Made by a program: the position numbers and the translations under genes. A stretch of DNA of 64,000 nt from Vreelandella malpeensis (GTDB lineage Bacteria > Pseudomonadota > Gammaproteobacteria > Pseudomonadales > Halomonadaceae), in the NCBI RefSeq assembly GCF_020622355.1, contig NZ_WHVL01000005.1:286509-350508 (forward strand), given 5' to 3'. The notes under the pieces are model-generated. The model was not told the origin of the DNA, ran no database searches, and saw only the letters and a list, made by a program, of their open reading frames with translations. Positions 28,587 to 39,280 of this stretch are shown here, piece by piece (the first letter of the stretch is position 1; each line of letters opens with the position of its first letter).

Positions 28587-31277
28587 ATGTCCCTGCACAC
28601 TCGTCTGCTGCTTGCCCTGCTGGGAATACCGCTTCTGGTCTACGCGGCCATGGCGGTGTTTCTGGTCGTCCAGAGCGACGCCACCCAGCAGGAGGTCTTC
28701 AAGGAGCGTCTTATAAGCGCCGGCGAAGTGCTCGCCCCCGGCCTCAATGACGCCATGATCGACAGCGACGCGATGCGCCTGGAGCGCCTTGCTCGCCAGC
28801 TGATGGAGCATCAGAACCTGCGCTCGGTATCCTTGTTCGACGCCCAGGGAAATCGAGTCCTGGTGCTGGGCCGGCCGCTTCTGGCCGCGCCACGCCTGAA
28901 CGTGCCCAGCACCACCCGGGTGAGCAGTCATCAAGACACATTGCGCCTGCAGATGCCGCTGGCGGCCTTTCACGGTAACGAGGGCAACAGCGCCCGCTGG
29001 CTCGAAGCCGAGGTCAACGCCCGTGCGCTGCCCCAGGAGCGCTACAAGCTGATCGCGACGCTGAGCCTGGGCGCCGTGCTCCTGAGTCTTGTTCTGCTCT
29101 CCGTGGCGCTGTCGATCAGCCGCTACGTCACTTCGCCGCTCAAGCGCGCCAACCAGGCCCTCTACCGACTTTCCCACGGCGACTACCGGCAAAAGCTGAA
29201 CGTGCATGACGCCAGCGAGTTCGACGAGCTGGGCCAGAACATCAACATCCTTGCCGACCATCTTCAACACGCCCAGCGCGACATGCAGAGCCAGATCGAG
29301 CAGGCGACCCGCGAGCTCTACGAATCGATGGAGACCATCGAAGAACAGAACATCCAGCTCGACATGGCGCATCGCAGTGCCGTGAAGGCCAACGCGGTGA
29401 AGTCGGAGTTTCTGGCCAATATGAGCCATGAGATTCGCACCCCGCTCAACGGCATCATCGGTTTTTGCCGCCTGCTCGGACGCTCTTCGCTCAACGCCCG
29501 TCAGCAGGGGTGGCTAAACCACGTTCATCGTGCCTGCGACAATCTCTTGATGCTGGTCAACGATGTGCTGGATTTCTCGAAACTCGAGGCCGACCAGTTG
29601 GTGCTCGAGGAGGTCGAGCTCGATATCGCCGTGCTGGTCGACGAAGTGGTGGGACTTTACGCGCCGGAGGCCCAGCGCAAGGAGCTCCACCTGCTCGCAC
29701 TGGTCTACGACGACGTGCCGACGCCCTTGTGCGGCGACCCGCTGCGCATCCAGCAGATCCTCAACAACCTCATCAGCAATGCCTTGAAGTTCACCTGCGA
29801 GGGCGAAGTGGTGGTGCGGGTCACGCTCGACCGCGAACAGGGCCAGCACGTGGTGCTCAACGTCAGCGTCACCGATACCGGCATTGGTTTGAGCGAGAAG
29901 CAGCAGGAGGGTCTTTTCGACGCCTTTACCCAGGCCCAGCCAAGCCACTCGCGAGAATTTGGCGGCAGCGGCCTGGGGCTGAGCATCTGCCGCCAGCTCG
30001 TCCACCGCATGGGCGGCGAGATTGGCGTGGAGAGCAAGCCCGGACGCGGAGCATGCTTCTCGTTCACCTTGCCGATGCTGGCGCACGGCGCCGGCGCACG
30101 CACCCAGGAACTCGACCTGAACCAGGCGGTGGTGCGCTTGCACGAACCACATCGCCTTAGCCGCTACGCGCTGGAAAACTGGCTGACCGGCTGGGGCGCC
30201 AAGCCCGTTTCCTTCATCGACGCCGGGAAGGAAGAACTTCTGATCCTGAGCCTGGGACCCCTCGATTTCGTCGGCGAGCGACGTGATTACTGGCAGACCG
30301 TGATCGAGCAGGTCGAGTGTCCCACCCTGATCCTGGCAATGAGCCCGAGCTTCGATTTGCCGGACTGGCCGTTGCCTCGCGGTGGCGAGATCGTCTGCAA
30401 GCCTTTCACCCGTCAGCAGATGATCAAGTCGCTCACCACACTGCTGGGGCCCCGCGATGCTCTTCCAGCCCCGCCGGCGCCCTCCACGGGCACCCTCACC
30501 CAGACCCTCGAGATACTGATCGTCGACGACAACGTCTCCAATCGCGAGCTCTTGAAGGCGCTGCTGGACACCGAGCGGGTCAAGGTGACGCTTGCGGCCA
30601 GCGGTCGCGAAGCGCTGGCCCACGCCAGAGGGGTCTGTTTCGACCTGGTACTAATGGACATTCGCATGCCGGGAATGGATGGTGTGCAGACCAGCCGCGC
30701 GCTGCGCCGGCTAAGCGATGATTGGGCGCGCTGTCCGATCATCGCGGTGACCGCCCACGTGCCCCATCAGCAGCGCCAGCGCTGGCTCGCCCAAGGCCTC
30801 GACGACGTGCTGGTCAAGCCGTTGGACGAAAGCGCCTTGAATGCGCTGTTCGAGCGCTTTCTAGGCGTCAAGCTCGAGGGCATCGGCCGCGAGGCGCCGG
30901 CACTTGCGACGACTCTTCCCGTTACCCTACCCCCTGCGGCGATCGACCTCGAGCTTGGCAAGCGGCTGGCGGGGGGGAGCGAGCAGTTCGCCATCGCCCA
31001 GCTTCTGCGCTTGATTGAAAGCCTGCCGGAAGCCCGCGAGCAGATTCGGCAAACCCTGGAGCAGGAGGATCTCAAGCAGTTGCTGGAAGCGGTGCATCAC
31101 TTGAACGGCGCCTGCCGCTACTGCGGCGCGCCGGCGCTGGCCAGCGCGACCGATGCGCTGGAAGGTGTGCTGCACCGTCAGCGCGAAGCACCGAACATGG
31201 CGCTCTTGAGAGAGCGTACGCAAGCGGTGTTAAGCGCGATGGACGAACTCGTCGACAAGGGCGGGGTGCTCGACTAG
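28587..31277 (+). CDS. barA: Hybrid sensor histidine kinase BarA/GacS
   Basis: An 896-residue tripartite sensor kinase. A first membrane helix near residues 7-28 and a second near 153-175 bracket a periplasmic domain of about 125 residues; HAMP follows. The HisKA motif [12 protein letters not shown] carries His281, and the HATPase domain has [11 protein letters not shown] and [14 protein letters not shown] receiver domain has Asp691 in [11 protein letters not shown], and the C-terminal Hpt domain has [11 protein letters not shown] with probable phospho-His837. This is the layout of BarA/GacS, which signals to UvrY/GacA and the Csr/Rsm small RNAs. Synteny with cysM, rlmD and relA supports it. 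Confidence 0.93.
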   Translation: MSLHTRLLLALLGIPLLVYAAMAVFLVVQSDATQQEVFKERLISAGEVLAPGLNDAMIDSDAMRLERLARQLMEHQNLRSVSLFDAQGNRVLVLGRPLLAAPRLNVPSTTRVSSHQDTLRLQMPLAAFHGNEGNSARWLEAEVNARALPQERYKLIATLSLGAVLLSLVLLSVALSISRYVTSPLKRANQALYRLSHGDYRQKLNVHDASEFDELGQNINILADHLQHAQRDMQSQIEQATRELYESMETIEEQNIQLDMAHRSAVKANAVKSEFLANMSHEIRTPLNGIIGFCRLLGRSSLNARQQGWLNHVHRACDNLLMLVNDVLDFSKLEADQLVLEEVELDIAVLVDEVVGLYAPEAQRKELHLLALVYDDVPTPLCGDPLRIQQILNNLISNALKFTCEGEVVVRVTLDREQGQHVVLNVSVTDTGIGLSEKQQEGLFDAFTQAQPSHSREFGGSGLGLSICRQLVHRMGGEIGVESKPGRGACFSFTLPMLAHGAGARTQELDLNQAVVRLHEPHRLSRYALENWLTGWGAKPVSFIDAGKEELLILSLGPLDFVGERRDYWQTVIEQVECPTLILAMSPSFDLPDWPLPRGGEIVCKPFTRQQMIKSLTTLLGPRDALPAPPAPSTGTLTQTLEILIVDDNVSNRELLKALLDTERVKVTLAASGREALAHARGVCFDLVLMDIRMPGMDGVQTSRALRRLSDDWARCPIIAVTAHVPHQQRQRWLAQGLDDVLVKPLDESALNALFERFLGVKLEGIGREAPALATTLPVTLPPAAIDLELGKRLAGGSEQFAIAQLLRLIESLPEAREQIRQTLEQEDLKQLLEAVHHLNGACRYCGAPALASATDALEGVLHRQREAPNMALLRERTQAVLSAMDELVDKGGVLD

Positions 31278-31651
31278 TCCTCGAGCACCACGAAGGCCAC
31301 GGCGTACTCCGCTTCATCACTGAGCGTGACGTGGGCGGTGCGGGCGCCGCGCTGGCGAAAGAGGCGTAGCGCCTCATCGTCGAGCACGAGCTCGGGCTTG
31401 CCGAGGGCGTCGTTGAGCACCTGAATGTCGCGCCACTGCATGCCGGCACGAAGCCCCAGCCCCAGTGCCTTGACGAACGCCTCCTTGGCGGCGAAACGCT
31501 TGGCCAGATAGGCTGCCGGGCGACCCTTGTCGACCCAGTGCACGTACTCGCGCTCACCGAGAATGCGGCGAGCAAAGCGTTCGCCGTGACGCGCCATCGC
31601 CGTCTCGAAGCGTGCCACCCGGGCGATGTCCGAGCCGATCCCCAGGATCAT
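31274..31651 (-). CDS. acpS: Holo-[acyl-carrier-protein] synthase
   Basis: A 125-residue enzyme that attaches 4'-phosphopantetheine to acyl carrier protein. The N-terminal ILGIGSDIARVARFE with Asp8, and RFAAKEAFVKALGLGLR with the second metal-binding acid, are the family signatures. It follows pdxJ by 3 bases, the common gammaproteobacterial pair. Its 3' end overlaps the convergent barA by 4 bases. Confidence 0.95.
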   Translation of the reverse strand: MILGIGSDIARVARFETAMARHGERFARRILGEREYVHWVDKGRPAAYLAKRFAAKEAFVKALGLGLRAGMQWRDIQVLNDALGKPELVLDDEALRLFRQRGARTAHVTLSDEAEYAVAFVVLED

Positions 31652-31654
31652 CGT

Positions 31655-32476
31655 TCAGTGTCCGCAGCAGTGGCCCTGATGGGCGTGATCATGATCGTGC
31701 TCGAGCTCGTGGCTGTCGAGTGCCGCCATCAGCCCCGCCTCCTGGCCGGCGACGATGAGCCGTTTCATCTCGGCCACCGCCTCCTTGAGACCGACGAACA
31801 GCGCGCGGGCGATGATTGCATGGCCGATATTGAGCTCGTTGACCCCGGGCAGCGCGGCAACGGCTTCGGCGTTGTGATAGTGAAGCCCGTGGCCGGCGTT
31901 GACCACCAGGCCCAGGTTCGTGGCATGGACCGCGGCGCGGCTCAGGCGGGCATACTCGTCGTTGGCCGCTTGAGAGCCCGGGCGCGCCTCGGCGAAGGCA
32001 CCGGTGTGCAGTTCGATGGTCGGCGCCCCGGCGCGGTGGGCGGCGTCGATCTGCTCGATCTCCGGGTCGATGAACAGCGACACGTCGCAGTCCGCCTTCG
32101 CCAGTCGCTCGCAGGCGGCCTTGACCTGATCGAAGCTTCCTATCACGTCGAGACCGCCCTCGGTGGTCAGCTCCTCGCGCTTTTCCGGCACCAGGCAGAC
32201 GTGGGCCGGCGCGACCTCCTCGGCCAGCGCCAGCATCTCTTCGGTCACCGCCATCTCAAGGTTCATGCGCGTATTGAGCACTTCAGCCAGCAGGCGAACG
32301 TCCCGTGGCTGGATGTGCCTCCGATCCTCTCGCAGATGCACGGTGATGCCATCGGCGCCGGCCTCTTCGGCCAGCAGCGCCGCCTGGACCGGGTCCGGGT
32401 AGCGCGTACCGCGCGCCTGCCTGAGCGTGGCGATGTGATCGATGTTGACGCCGAGTAGAATCCGCGGGGGGTGCAT
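31655..32476 (-). CDS. pdxJ: Pyridoxine 5'-phosphate synthase with histidine-rich C-terminal tail
   Basis: A 273-residue TIM-barrel enzyme joining 1-deoxyxylulose 5-phosphate and 3-amino-2-oxopropyl phosphate in vitamin B6 synthesis. The ATG at 32476 has GGAGAA upstream and opens with [33 protein letters not shown] and [14 protein letters not shown] are conserved. The protein is about 30 residues longer than E. coli PdxJ. The extra C-terminus contains [18 protein letters not shown], a metal-binding-like tail. recO lies 23 bases upstream. Confidence 0.95.
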   Translation of the reverse strand: MHPPRILLGVNIDHIATLRQARGTRYPDPVQAALLAEEAGADGITVHLREDRRHIQPRDVRLLAEVLNTRMNLEMAVTEEMLALAEEVAPAHVCLVPEKREELTTEGGLDVIGSFDQVKAACERLAKADCDVSLFIDPEIEQIDAAHRAGAPTIELHTGAFAEARPGSQAANDEYARLSRAAVHATNLGLVVNAGHGLHYHNAEAVAALPGVNELNIGHAIIARALFVGLKEAVAEMKRLIVAGQEAGLMAALDSHELEHDHDHAHQGHCCGH

Positions 32477-32499
32477 AGCGTTCTCCGATGAAGTGGTGG

Positions 32500-33204
32500 T
32501 CACGAACGTGGGGGGGACAGCGCGCGGCGGCGCGCCAGATCGAGCATCAGCTCGCGCGAACGCAGCGCCCGATGCCCCAGATGGGGGGCAAGCGCGGCGC
32601 GCATCACCGCCTTGAGCGCGGAGGCCAGGCCCTCGGGCTCCCAGTCGCCTTGGTTGAGATAGCGCAACGCCCGTCCTTCGATGCCGCGCTCGGCGGGCAC
32701 GAAGGCGCGACTCTCGGCATCGAAACGGTAGCGCTCCTGCGGGTCGAGCGCCCCCCCTGCCGGGGTACAAAAGCGCGGCGCCGCGCCCAGCGTATCGAGC
32801 AGCGCCCACTCGAAGCGGCGCAGCGCCAGCGCGCGGCGGCTGGGTGTCGGCAGCGCCTCGAGCAGCGCCCCGTAGAAAGCGAACACCTCCTGGGCGGGTA
32901 ACTCCAGCGGCAGAAGGCGCGTAGCGATCTCGTTGGCGTAGAGCCCGCACAGCAGCCCCTCGCCGACCAGCAGCGCGGTCTGCCCGCGCGACTCCATCAA
33001 GGTCAGCCGCTTCAACTCGCGCTCGCCGCGCCAGGCGACGAACAAGGGAGTAAACGGCTGCAGGCGCTGGCGAGATTTCGAGCCGGGCCGCTGGCCGCCG
33101 TGGGCGACAGCGCGGATGCGGCCTTGCTCGAGGGTGAGCAGATCCACCAGCGCGCTGGTCTCGCGGTAAGGGCGCCGGTGGAGCAGAAACGCGGGCTCGG
33201 CCAT
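32500..33204 (-). CDS. recO: DNA repair protein RecO
   Basis: A 234-residue RecFOR-pathway mediator. The N-terminal OB fold shows [20 protein letters not shown], then GQRPGSKSR; the helical C-terminal part has [11 protein letters not shown] and [13 protein letters not shown]. The four zinc-binding Cys found in some RecO proteins are absent, as in E. coli. The ATG at 33204 was chosen; a TTG at 33216 overlapping the era stop is an alternative that adds four residues. Neither has a strong ribosome site, so coupling to era is likely. Confidence 0.92.
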   Translation of the reverse strand: MAEPAFLLHRRPYRETSALVDLLTLEQGRIRAVAHGGQRPGSKSRQRLQPFTPLFVAWRGERELKRLTLMESRGQTALLVGEGLLCGLYANEIATRLLPLELPAQEVFAFYGALLEALPTPSRRALALRRFEWALLDTLGAAPRFCTPAGGALDPQERYRFDAESRAFVPAERGIEGRALRYLNQGDWEPEGLASALKAVMRAALAPHLGHRALRSRELMLDLARRRALSPPRS

Positions 33205-33212
33205 GGTACGAC

Positions 33213-34112
33213 TCAATCGAGGTCGTAACCCAGGCTCTTGAGTGCGCGCTCATCATCGGACCAGCCGCGCTTGACCTTGACCCACAGGTTGAGCATGACC
33301 TTGGTGCCGAGAGTGCGCTCCATATCCAGGCGCGCCTCGCGGCCAATGCTCTTGATGCGCTCGCCGTTCTCGCCGATCAGGATTACCTTCTGGCCCTGGC
33401 GCTCGACCAGGATCAGGGCGCTGATGTGGGTGACGCGCTCGGTCTCGCGAAACTCCTCGATCTCCACGGTCATCTGGTAGGGAAGCTCGTCGCCGAGCTG
33501 GCGCATGACCTTTTCGCGCACCAGTTCCGCCGCCATGAAACGCAGGCTCTTGTCGGTGATCTGGTCTTCCGGAAAGTAGTGGATGCCCTCGGGCAGGTAC
33601 TTGGCGACCTCGGCTTCCAGCGCGTCGACCTGGGTGCCGTGCTTGGCGGAGATGGGAATCACCGCAGCGAACTCACGCCGCGCGCCCACTTCCGAAAGCC
33701 AGGGCAACAGCGTTGCCTTGTCCTGCAGGCGATCCACCTTGTTGACCGCCAGGATCACCGGCGCCTCGACGTGCTCGAGGCGCGACAGCACCGCCTGATC
33801 CTCGTCGGTCCAGCGGGTGCGATCGACGATGAACACCACGCAGTCGACATCGCGCAGCGCTTGGCTGGCAGCCTGGTTCATGAAGCGATTGATCGCCTTG
33901 TTGCGATCCTTGGACATGATGTGCATGCCCGGGGTATCCACATAGATAAACTGGGTCTCGTCGAGGGTCTTGATGCCCATGACCTGGTGGCGGGTGGTCT
34001 GAGGGCGCCGCGAGGTGATGGAAACCTTCTGCCCCAGAATGCGATTCATGAGGGTCGATTTGCCTACGTTGGGCCGCCCAACGATGGCCACGAAGCCGCA
34101 GGTTTGACTCAT
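33213..34112 (-). CDS. era: GTPase Era
   Basis: A 299-residue essential GTPase acting in 16S rRNA maturation and 30S assembly. G1 is [10 protein letters not shown]3 is DTPGMH and G4 is NKVDRL. The C-terminal KH domain includes [18 protein letters not shown]. The start overlaps the rnc stop (ATGA), the conserved rnc-era pairing. Confidence 0.97.
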   Translation of the reverse strand: MSQTCGFVAIVGRPNVGKSTLMNRILGQKVSITSRRPQTTRHQVMGIKTLDETQFIYVDTPGMHIMSKDRNKAINRFMNQAASQALRDVDCVVFIVDRTRWTDEDQAVLSRLEHVEAPVILAVNKVDRLQDKATLLPWLSEVGARREFAAVIPISAKHGTQVDALEAEVAKYLPEGIHYFPEDQITDKSLRFMAAELVREKVMRQLGDELPYQMTVEIEEFRETERVTHISALILVERQGQKVILIGENGERIKSIGREARLDMERTLGTKVMLNLWVKVKRGWSDDERALKSLGYDLD

Positions 34113-34804
34113 GATGGCTTGTCTCCGGGTGTCTTTTCGAGATGACCAAGCGCCTCTTCGGCGGCTTGCTGTTCGGCGTGGCGCCGGCTGGGGCCCTTAC
34201 CGGTCGTATGCTCGCTCAAGAGCTCGATATAGCACTCGACGGTAAAGGTCTGAGCGTGGGCTTCGCCTTTGACCGACACCACCTCATAACGAGGCAGCGC
34301 CGCCTGGCGCGACTGCAAGAACTCCTGCAGCCGGGTCTTGGGGTCTTTCTGGGTATCCTGCAGCGAGGTGCTGTCGAGGCGCTCGGCGTACCAGGCGAGT
34401 ACCCGTTCGCGCACGGCATCCATGCCTGCATCCAGGTAGATGGCGCCGATCACCGCTTCGACCGCATCGGCGAGGATCGACTCGCGGCGATGGCCGCCGC
34501 TTTTCATCTCGCCGGAGCCCAGGCGCAGGCATTCGCCGAAAGCCATTTCGCGGGCGAGTTCCGCCAGGGTCTGGCCTTTCACCAGTCGCGCACGCAGCCG
34601 GGAAAGCTGCCCTTCGCGGGCCTGGGGAAAGCGCTGGAAGAGCGCCTCGGCGATGACGAAGTTGACGATCGAGTCGCCCAAAAACTCTAGGCGCTCGTTG
34701 TTGCGCCCACCGAAGCTTCGGTGGGTCATGGCCAGCTCCAGAAGCGACTCGTCGCCAAAGGTGTAGCCGATCCGTCGGCAAAAAGCGTTCAGGGAATTAC
34801 TCAC
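34109..34804 (-). CDS. rnc: Ribonuclease III
   Basis: A 231-residue double-strand RNA endonuclease that processes rRNA precursors and some mRNAs. The catalytic signature [10 protein letters not shown] is at residues 36-45, with [16 protein letters not shown] as the second acidic cluster. The C-terminal dsRNA-binding domain (about 155-224) begins with [11 protein letters not shown]. It lies 61 bases after lepB and overlaps era by 4 bases. Confidence 0.97.
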   Translation of the reverse strand: MSNSLNAFCRRIGYTFGDESLLELAMTHRSFGGRNNERLEFLGDSIVNFVIAEALFQRFPQAREGQLSRLRARLVKGQTLAELAREMAFGECLRLGSGEMKSGGHRRESILADAVEAVIGAIYLDAGMDAVRERVLAWYAERLDSTSLQDTQKDPKTRLQEFLQSRQAALPRYEVVSVKGEAHAQTFTVECYIELLSEHTTGKGPSRRHAEQQAAEEALGHLEKTPGDKPS

Positions 34805-34865
34805 GATGCTCCTACGTCTGCGACGTTAAACAAGGGTGCCGGGGCGGCGACAAGGTCGATACGGC

Positions 34866-35669
34866 TCATTCGATGCGCCGGACGCTGGAGAAGCTTGGCA
34901 GGCCGCCATCCCAGTGCATCCAGACGGCGAAGGCGCGACCGACGATGTTCTCCTCGGGCACGAAGCCCCAGTAGCGACTGTCGTTGGACTGGTCACGATT
35001 GTCGCCCATCATGAAATACTCGCCCTCCGGCACCACGACCTCGCCCATCTGCGGGCCGGGGTCGCGGGGATTGTTGTAGATGGCGTGGCGAACCGAGCCC
35101 AGCCGTTCTTCCAATAATAGCTGCTGGGGAGAGCCTGCGGGGCCCTCTTCGATCAAGGTCTTGGCGACGGGTTCGCCGTTGACGTAGAGCTGCTTGCCCT
35201 CGTAGCGAATGCGATCGCCAGGCAGCCCCACCACGCGCTTGATGAAGTTGACCGAGGGCTCGTCGGGGAAACGGAAGACCATCACCTCGCCGCGCTCGGG
35301 CTCGTCCACCTCGAATACCTTGGTATGCACCACCGGCAGGCGCAGCCCGTAGGCGAACTTGTTGACCAGGATGAAGTCGCCCACCTCCAGGGTCGGGCGC
35401 ATCGAGCCCGAAGGGATCTGGAACGGCTCCACGATGAAGCTTCTGACCACCAGCACCACCAGCAGCACCGGGAACAGCGAGCGCGAGTAGTCGATGGGCC
35501 ACGGCTCCTTCTCGAGCTTCTCCCGGGTGGCGGCGTCCAGGCCGTCGTGGGAGGCCGCTTCGGCGCTCGCCACGCGCTTTTGGCGCCGCGGGCGAAACCA
35601 GAGGGCATCCAGCAGATAGATGATCCCGGTGACGATGACGGCCAGTACCAGCAGTAGTGAAAAATCCAT
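34866..35669 (-). CDS. lepB: Signal peptidase I
   Basis: A 267-residue inner-membrane protease that cleaves signal peptides. Two N-terminal membrane segments (about 3-25 and 63-80) precede the periplasmic catalytic domain. The nucleophile is Ser89 in IPSGSMRPTL, and the general base is Lys144 in FIKRVVGLPGD. GDNRDQSNDSRYWGFV is the conserved box E. It follows lepA by 15 bases, the classic lepA-lepB operon. Confidence 0.96.
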   Translation of the reverse strand: MDFSLLLVLAVIVTGIIYLLDALWFRPRRQKRVASAEAASHDGLDAATREKLEKEPWPIDYSRSLFPVLLVVLVVRSFIVEPFQIPSGSMRPTLEVGDFILVNKFAYGLRLPVVHTKVFEVDEPERGEVMVFRFPDEPSVNFIKRVVGLPGDRIRYEGKQLYVNGEPVAKTLIEEGPAGSPQQLLLEERLGSVRHAIYNNPRDPGPQMGEVVVPEGEYFMMGDNRDQSNDSRYWGFVPEENIVGRAFAVWMHWDGGLPSFSSVRRIE

Positions 35670-35684
35670 GAGGGTGTCGTCTTC

Positions 35685-37499
35685 CTAGTCGTTGACCTTG
35701 AGCACGGCGAGGAAGGCATCCTGGGGAATCTCGACGCGCCCCACCTGCTTCATCCGTTTCTTGCCGGCCTTCTGCTTTTCCAAGAGTTTCTTCTTGCGGC
35801 TGACGTCGCCGCCGTAGCACTTGGCCGTGACGTTCTTGCGCAGCGCCTTGACCGTCGAACGGGCCACCACCTGGCCGCCGATGGCCGCCTGGATCGCCAC
35901 GTCGAACATCTGGCGCGGAATCAGCTCCTTCATCTTCTCGACCAGCAGCCGCCCGCGGGAGTGAGCGTGGTCGCGGTGGATGATGACCGCCAGGGCGTCC
36001 ACCTTGTCGCCGTTAATCAACACGTCCAGGCGTACCAGCTTGGAGGTCTGGAAGCGCTCGAAATTGTACTCCAGGGACGCGTAGCCCTTGGAGATCGACT
36101 TCAGCCGGTCGAAGAAGTCCATCACCACTTCCGACATGGGCAGCTCGTAGGTGAGCTGGATCTGGTTGCCGAGGAACTGCATGTCGAGCTGGGTGCCGCG
36201 GCGCTGCTCGCACTCGGCGATAACGTTGCCGACGAACTCCTGGGGCACCAGGATGCTGGCGCGCACGATGGGCTCGCGCATCTCGTCGACGTCCGCCATA
36301 TCGGGCAGCTTCGAGGGGTTGGAGACATAGCGGGTCTCGCCGTTCTTCATGGCGAGTTCGTAGACTACCGTCGGCGCGGTGGTCAGCAGATCCAGGTCGT
36401 ATTCGCGCTCGAGGCGCTCCTGGATGATTTCCATGTGCAGCGTGCCGAGAAAGCCGACGCGAAAGCCGAAGCCCAATGCATCGGAGTTTTCCGGCTCGTA
36501 CTCGAGGGAGGCGTCGTTGAGCGCCAGCTTCTCGAGAGCGTCACGGAAGTCCTCGTAGTCGTCGGCACTGACCGGGAACATGCCCGCGTAGACCTGGGGC
36601 TTGACCTTCTGAAAGCCCGGCAGGCGTGCGACGTCCGGCGTCTTGGTGTGGGTGATGGTATCCCCCACCGGCGCCCCGTGGATCTCCTTGATGCCGGCGA
36701 CGACAAAGCCCACCTCGCCGGCACGCAGGATCCCGGTCTCCTTGCGCAGCGGCGTGAAGATGCCGACTTCCGAGGTTCCCCAATCGCGCCCGGTGGACTT
36801 GATGCGGATCTTGTCGCCCTTTTTGAGCGTGCCGTCGAACAGCCGCACCAGCGACACCACGCCGAGGTAGTTGTCGAACCAGGAATCGATGATCAGCGCC
36901 TGCAGCGGTGCGTCGGGATCGCCCTTGGGCGGCGGGATGTCGCGCACCAACCGCTCGAGCAGCCCGTCGATGCCGATGCCGCTTTTCGCCGAGACCTGGC
37001 AGGCGTCGGTGGCATCGAGCCCGATGATCTCTTCGACCTCTTGGGCGACGCGGTCCGGGTCGGCCTGGGGCAGGTCTATCTTGTTGAGTACCGGCAATAC
37101 CTCGAGCCCCTGCTCGATGGCGGTATAGCAGTTGGCCACCGACTGCGCCTCGACCCCCTGGGCGGCATCGACGACCAATAGCGCCCCTTCACAGGCGTAG
37201 AGCGAGCGCGACACTTCGTAGGAGAAGTCGACGTGGCCCGGGGTATCGATGAAGTTGAGCTGGTAGACCTGGCCATTGGCGGCGGTGTAGTCCAGCGTCA
37301 CCGACTGCGCCTTGATGGTGATGCCGCGCTCGCGCTCGATGTCCATCGAGTCAAGCACCTGCTCCTTGAGTTCGCGCTCGGTCAGACCGCCACAGGTCTG
37401 GATCAGGCGATCGGACAGGGTCGACTTGCCGTGATCGATGTGCGCGATGATGGAAAAATTTCTTATATGCTTGATCTTGCTATCGTTTTCTTGGGTCAT
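35685..37499 (-). CDS. lepA: Elongation factor 4 (LepA)
   Basis: A 604-residue translational GTPase with an EF-G-like core. The start at 37499 ([27 protein letters not shown]) fits the family; the 10-codon extension was rejected. G1 is AHIDHGKS, G3 is DTPGHVDF and G4 is NKIDLP. The C-terminal domain unique to LepA includes [15 protein letters not shown]. The ribosome site is weak. Length agrees with the family (about 600). Confidence 0.96.
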   Translation of the reverse strand: MTQENDSKIKHIRNFSIIAHIDHGKSTLSDRLIQTCGGLTERELKEQVLDSMDIERERGITIKAQSVTLDYTAANGQVYQLNFIDTPGHVDFSYEVSRSLYACEGALLVVDAAQGVEAQSVANCYTAIEQGLEVLPVLNKIDLPQADPDRVAQEVEEIIGLDATDACQVSAKSGIGIDGLLERLVRDIPPPKGDPDAPLQALIIDSWFDNYLGVVSLVRLFDGTLKKGDKIRIKSTGRDWGTSEVGIFTPLRKETGILRAGEVGFVVAGIKEIHGAPVGDTITHTKTPDVARLPGFQKVKPQVYAGMFPVSADDYEDFRDALEKLALNDASLEYEPENSDALGFGFRVGFLGTLHMEIIQERLEREYDLDLLTTAPTVVYELAMKNGETRYVSNPSKLPDMADVDEMREPIVRASILVPQEFVGNVIAECEQRRGTQLDMQFLGNQIQLTYELPMSEVVMDFFDRLKSISKGYASLEYNFERFQTSKLVRLDVLINGDKVDALAVIIHRDHAHSRGRLLVEKMKELIPRQMFDVAIQAAIGGQVVARSTVKALRKNVTAKCYGGDVSRKKKLLEKQKAGKKRMKQVGRVEIPQDAFLAVLKVND

Positions 37500-37638
37500 T
37501 AGCCGTATGAATCCGGTATGGGGTCGCAACTACGAGTGATTGATCGGACGGCTCGGCGCGTCGCACTAAAAGGTTTGCGGCATTGTACCGTTAGCAAGAC
37601 GCGGGTGCTATGTTCATCGCTGGCAGCCCCCGACAGCA

Positions 37639-37664
37639 CAACGCCCGGGCGAGCCCGGGCGTTG
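37639..37664. repeat. Perfect 12-bp inverted repeat between mucD and lepA
   Basis: Arms CAACGCCCGGGC and GCCCGGGCGTTG are separated by GA. It lies 27 bases past the mucD stop on the minus strand. It would make a very stable hairpin, but no T-run follows on either strand, so it may be a 3'-end stabiliser or attenuator rather than a full intrinsic terminator. Confidence 0.8.
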
Positions 37665-37690
37665 CACGATACGCGTGGGTCGCTTGCAGC

Positions 37691-39097
37691 CTACTCCAGG
37701 CGCAGCGCCACGAACAACGAGCGGCCATCGCGGTAGAGCCGCACGGGAATGGCGCGATCGCTCGGCAGTTCTTCGACGATGCTCATCAGCTCGTCGGCGG
37801 AGGAGACACTCTTGTGATCGACACTGACCAGGATGTCGCCGGGTAAAAGGCCCGCCTCGGCGGCGACGCTGCCAGCTTCGACCTGATGCACCTCGACACC
37901 GCCGCTGATGCCGAGGCGCTCCTTGAGCTCGCCGTCCAGCTCACCGACACTCACGCCCAGGCGCACCTGTTCGTTGCTGCCCTGGGAGCCGTCCTGTTCG
38001 GCGTCCGGCCAGCTGCCGAGTTCGACGGTCTCCTCGATCTGCTGACCATCGCGCATCACGGTGAGCGACACGTCGCTGCCCGGGGCGACACGTCCGATCA
38101 AACGCGGCAGCGTACTGGAACGGTCCACCTCTTCGCCATTGACGCCGGTGATCACGTCGCCGGCCTGCAAGCCTCCCTGGGCTGCGGGACCGTCCGGGTC
38201 GAGATCGGCGATGAGTGCACCGATGGCGTCCTGCATGCCGAAGGACTCTGCCAGGTCGCGGGATACCGGCTGGATCATCACGCCGAGCCAGCCGCGGTTC
38301 ACGTGACCATCCTCGCGCAGTTGATCGGCCACGTTCATGGCGACGTTGATCGGAATGGCGAAAGAGAGCCCCATGAAACCGCCACTGCGGGTAAAGATCT
38401 GCGAATTGATGCCGACCACTTCGCCGTCGAGGTTGAACAGCGGGCCGCCGGAGTTGCCGGGGTTGATCGCCACGTCGGTCTGGATGAACGGCACGTAGGC
38501 ATCGCGCGGCAGCGTGCGGTTGATGGCACTGACGATGCCAGCGGTCACGGAGTGATCGAAACCGAAGGGCGAGCCGATGGCCGCGACCCACTCCCCGACC
38601 TTGAGTTCGTCGGAGTTGCCCAGGTTGAGCACCGGCAGGTTGTTGGCGTCGATCTTCAAGAGCGCAACGTCGGTCTGGGGGTCGCTGCCGACGAGCTCCG
38701 CTGCAAGCTCGCGGCGATCGTTGAGGCGCACGAGAATCTCATCGGCATCCTGTACCACGTGGGCGTTGGTCATGACGTAGCCATCGGCGCTGATCACGAA
38801 CCCTGATCCCAAGGACTGACGCTCCTCACTGTGGTTCGGCGCGTCTCCGTGCGGTGAAGGGAAGCTGTCGCCGAAGAAGTGACGAAAGATCTCGGGAATC
38901 TCCTGTCCACCGAAGCCCCGCATGTCCGGGCCGCTGCGCTGGATCGTTCGGCTCGTCGAGATATTCACCACCCCGGGGGCGGCATCCTCGACGAGCGCGG
39001 TAAAGTCGGGAAGATTTTGAGCATGGGCGCTTTGGCCCAGCACCAACAGCGTCATCATGCATAGCCAGAGCGAGTAGGAAACAACCGAACGCTTCAT
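37691..39097 (-). CDS. mucD: DegP/MucD-family periplasmic serine protease
   Basis: A 468-residue HtrA-type protease and chaperone. The ATG at 39097 has TAGGAG upstream and gives a signal peptide ending near AHA (residue 26). The triad is His113 (TNAHVV), Asp143 (TDVALLK) and Ser216 (GNSGGPL). Two PDZ domains follow, with RGWLGVMIQPV and RLGVSVGEL. Its place after rseB in the algU cluster matches Pseudomonas mucD, which degrades misfolded envelope proteins and dampens the AlgU response. Confidence 0.94.
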   Translation of the reverse strand: MKRSVVSYSLWLCMMTLLVLGQSAHAQNLPDFTALVEDAAPGVVNISTSRTIQRSGPDMRGFGGQEIPEIFRHFFGDSFPSPHGDAPNHSEERQSLGSGFVISADGYVMTNAHVVQDADEILVRLNDRRELAAELVGSDPQTDVALLKIDANNLPVLNLGNSDELKVGEWVAAIGSPFGFDHSVTAGIVSAINRTLPRDAYVPFIQTDVAINPGNSGGPLFNLDGEVVGINSQIFTRSGGFMGLSFAIPINVAMNVADQLREDGHVNRGWLGVMIQPVSRDLAESFGMQDAIGALIADLDPDGPAAQGGLQAGDVITGVNGEEVDRSSTLPRLIGRVAPGSDVSLTVMRDGQQIEETVELGSWPDAEQDGSQGSNEQVRLGVSVGELDGELKERLGISGGVEVHQVEAGSVAAEAGLLPGDILVSVDHKSVSSADELMSIVEELPSDRAIPVRLYRDGRSLFVALRLE

Positions 39098-39142
39098 GCG
39101 AAAGCTCCTAGTCAAGCAAGTACCAAGCGAAGGGAGGGGAAA

Positions 39143-39161
39143 CACGGCTTTCAAAGCCGTG
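39143..39161. repeat. Short hairpin upstream of mucD
   Basis: CACGGCTTT and AAAGCCGTG form a 9-bp inverted repeat with a one-base spacer, in the 183-base gap between rseB and mucD. On the minus strand it is followed by TTTCCCC. It could be a weak terminator or attenuator between the two genes. Confidence 0.6.
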
Positions 39162-39169
39162 CGACACAT

Positions 39170-39201
39170 CAAAGACCGATATCGAAAAGAAGCGTTCCAT
39201 T
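39170..39201 (-). promoter_or_regulatory. Candidate AlgU/RpoE-type promoter for mucD
   Basis: On the minus strand the sequence has GGAACGC, then about 16 bases, then TCTTTGA. The ECF sigma-E consensus is GAACTT, 16-17 bases, TCTGA-like, so GAAC and TC are kept but other positions differ. It lies about 75-105 bases before mucD. This is a weak, motif-only call. Confidence 0.3.
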
Positions 39202-39280
39202 TGCCTGCGAACTAGCTTTACCTTGGAACGAGAAGCGCGGGGCGAGAAGACGCATGACATGGCGGGCAGCCCTCGCGTGC

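Noticed and set aside
28497..29429. Long N-terminal extension of the cysM frame
   Set aside because: The extension is antisense to barA; cysM homology begins at 28496 where a good ribosome site is present.
32477..33346. Long N-terminal extension of the pdxJ frame
   Set aside because: It reads through recO in another frame with Arg/Ala-rich sequence; PdxJ homology starts at 32476.
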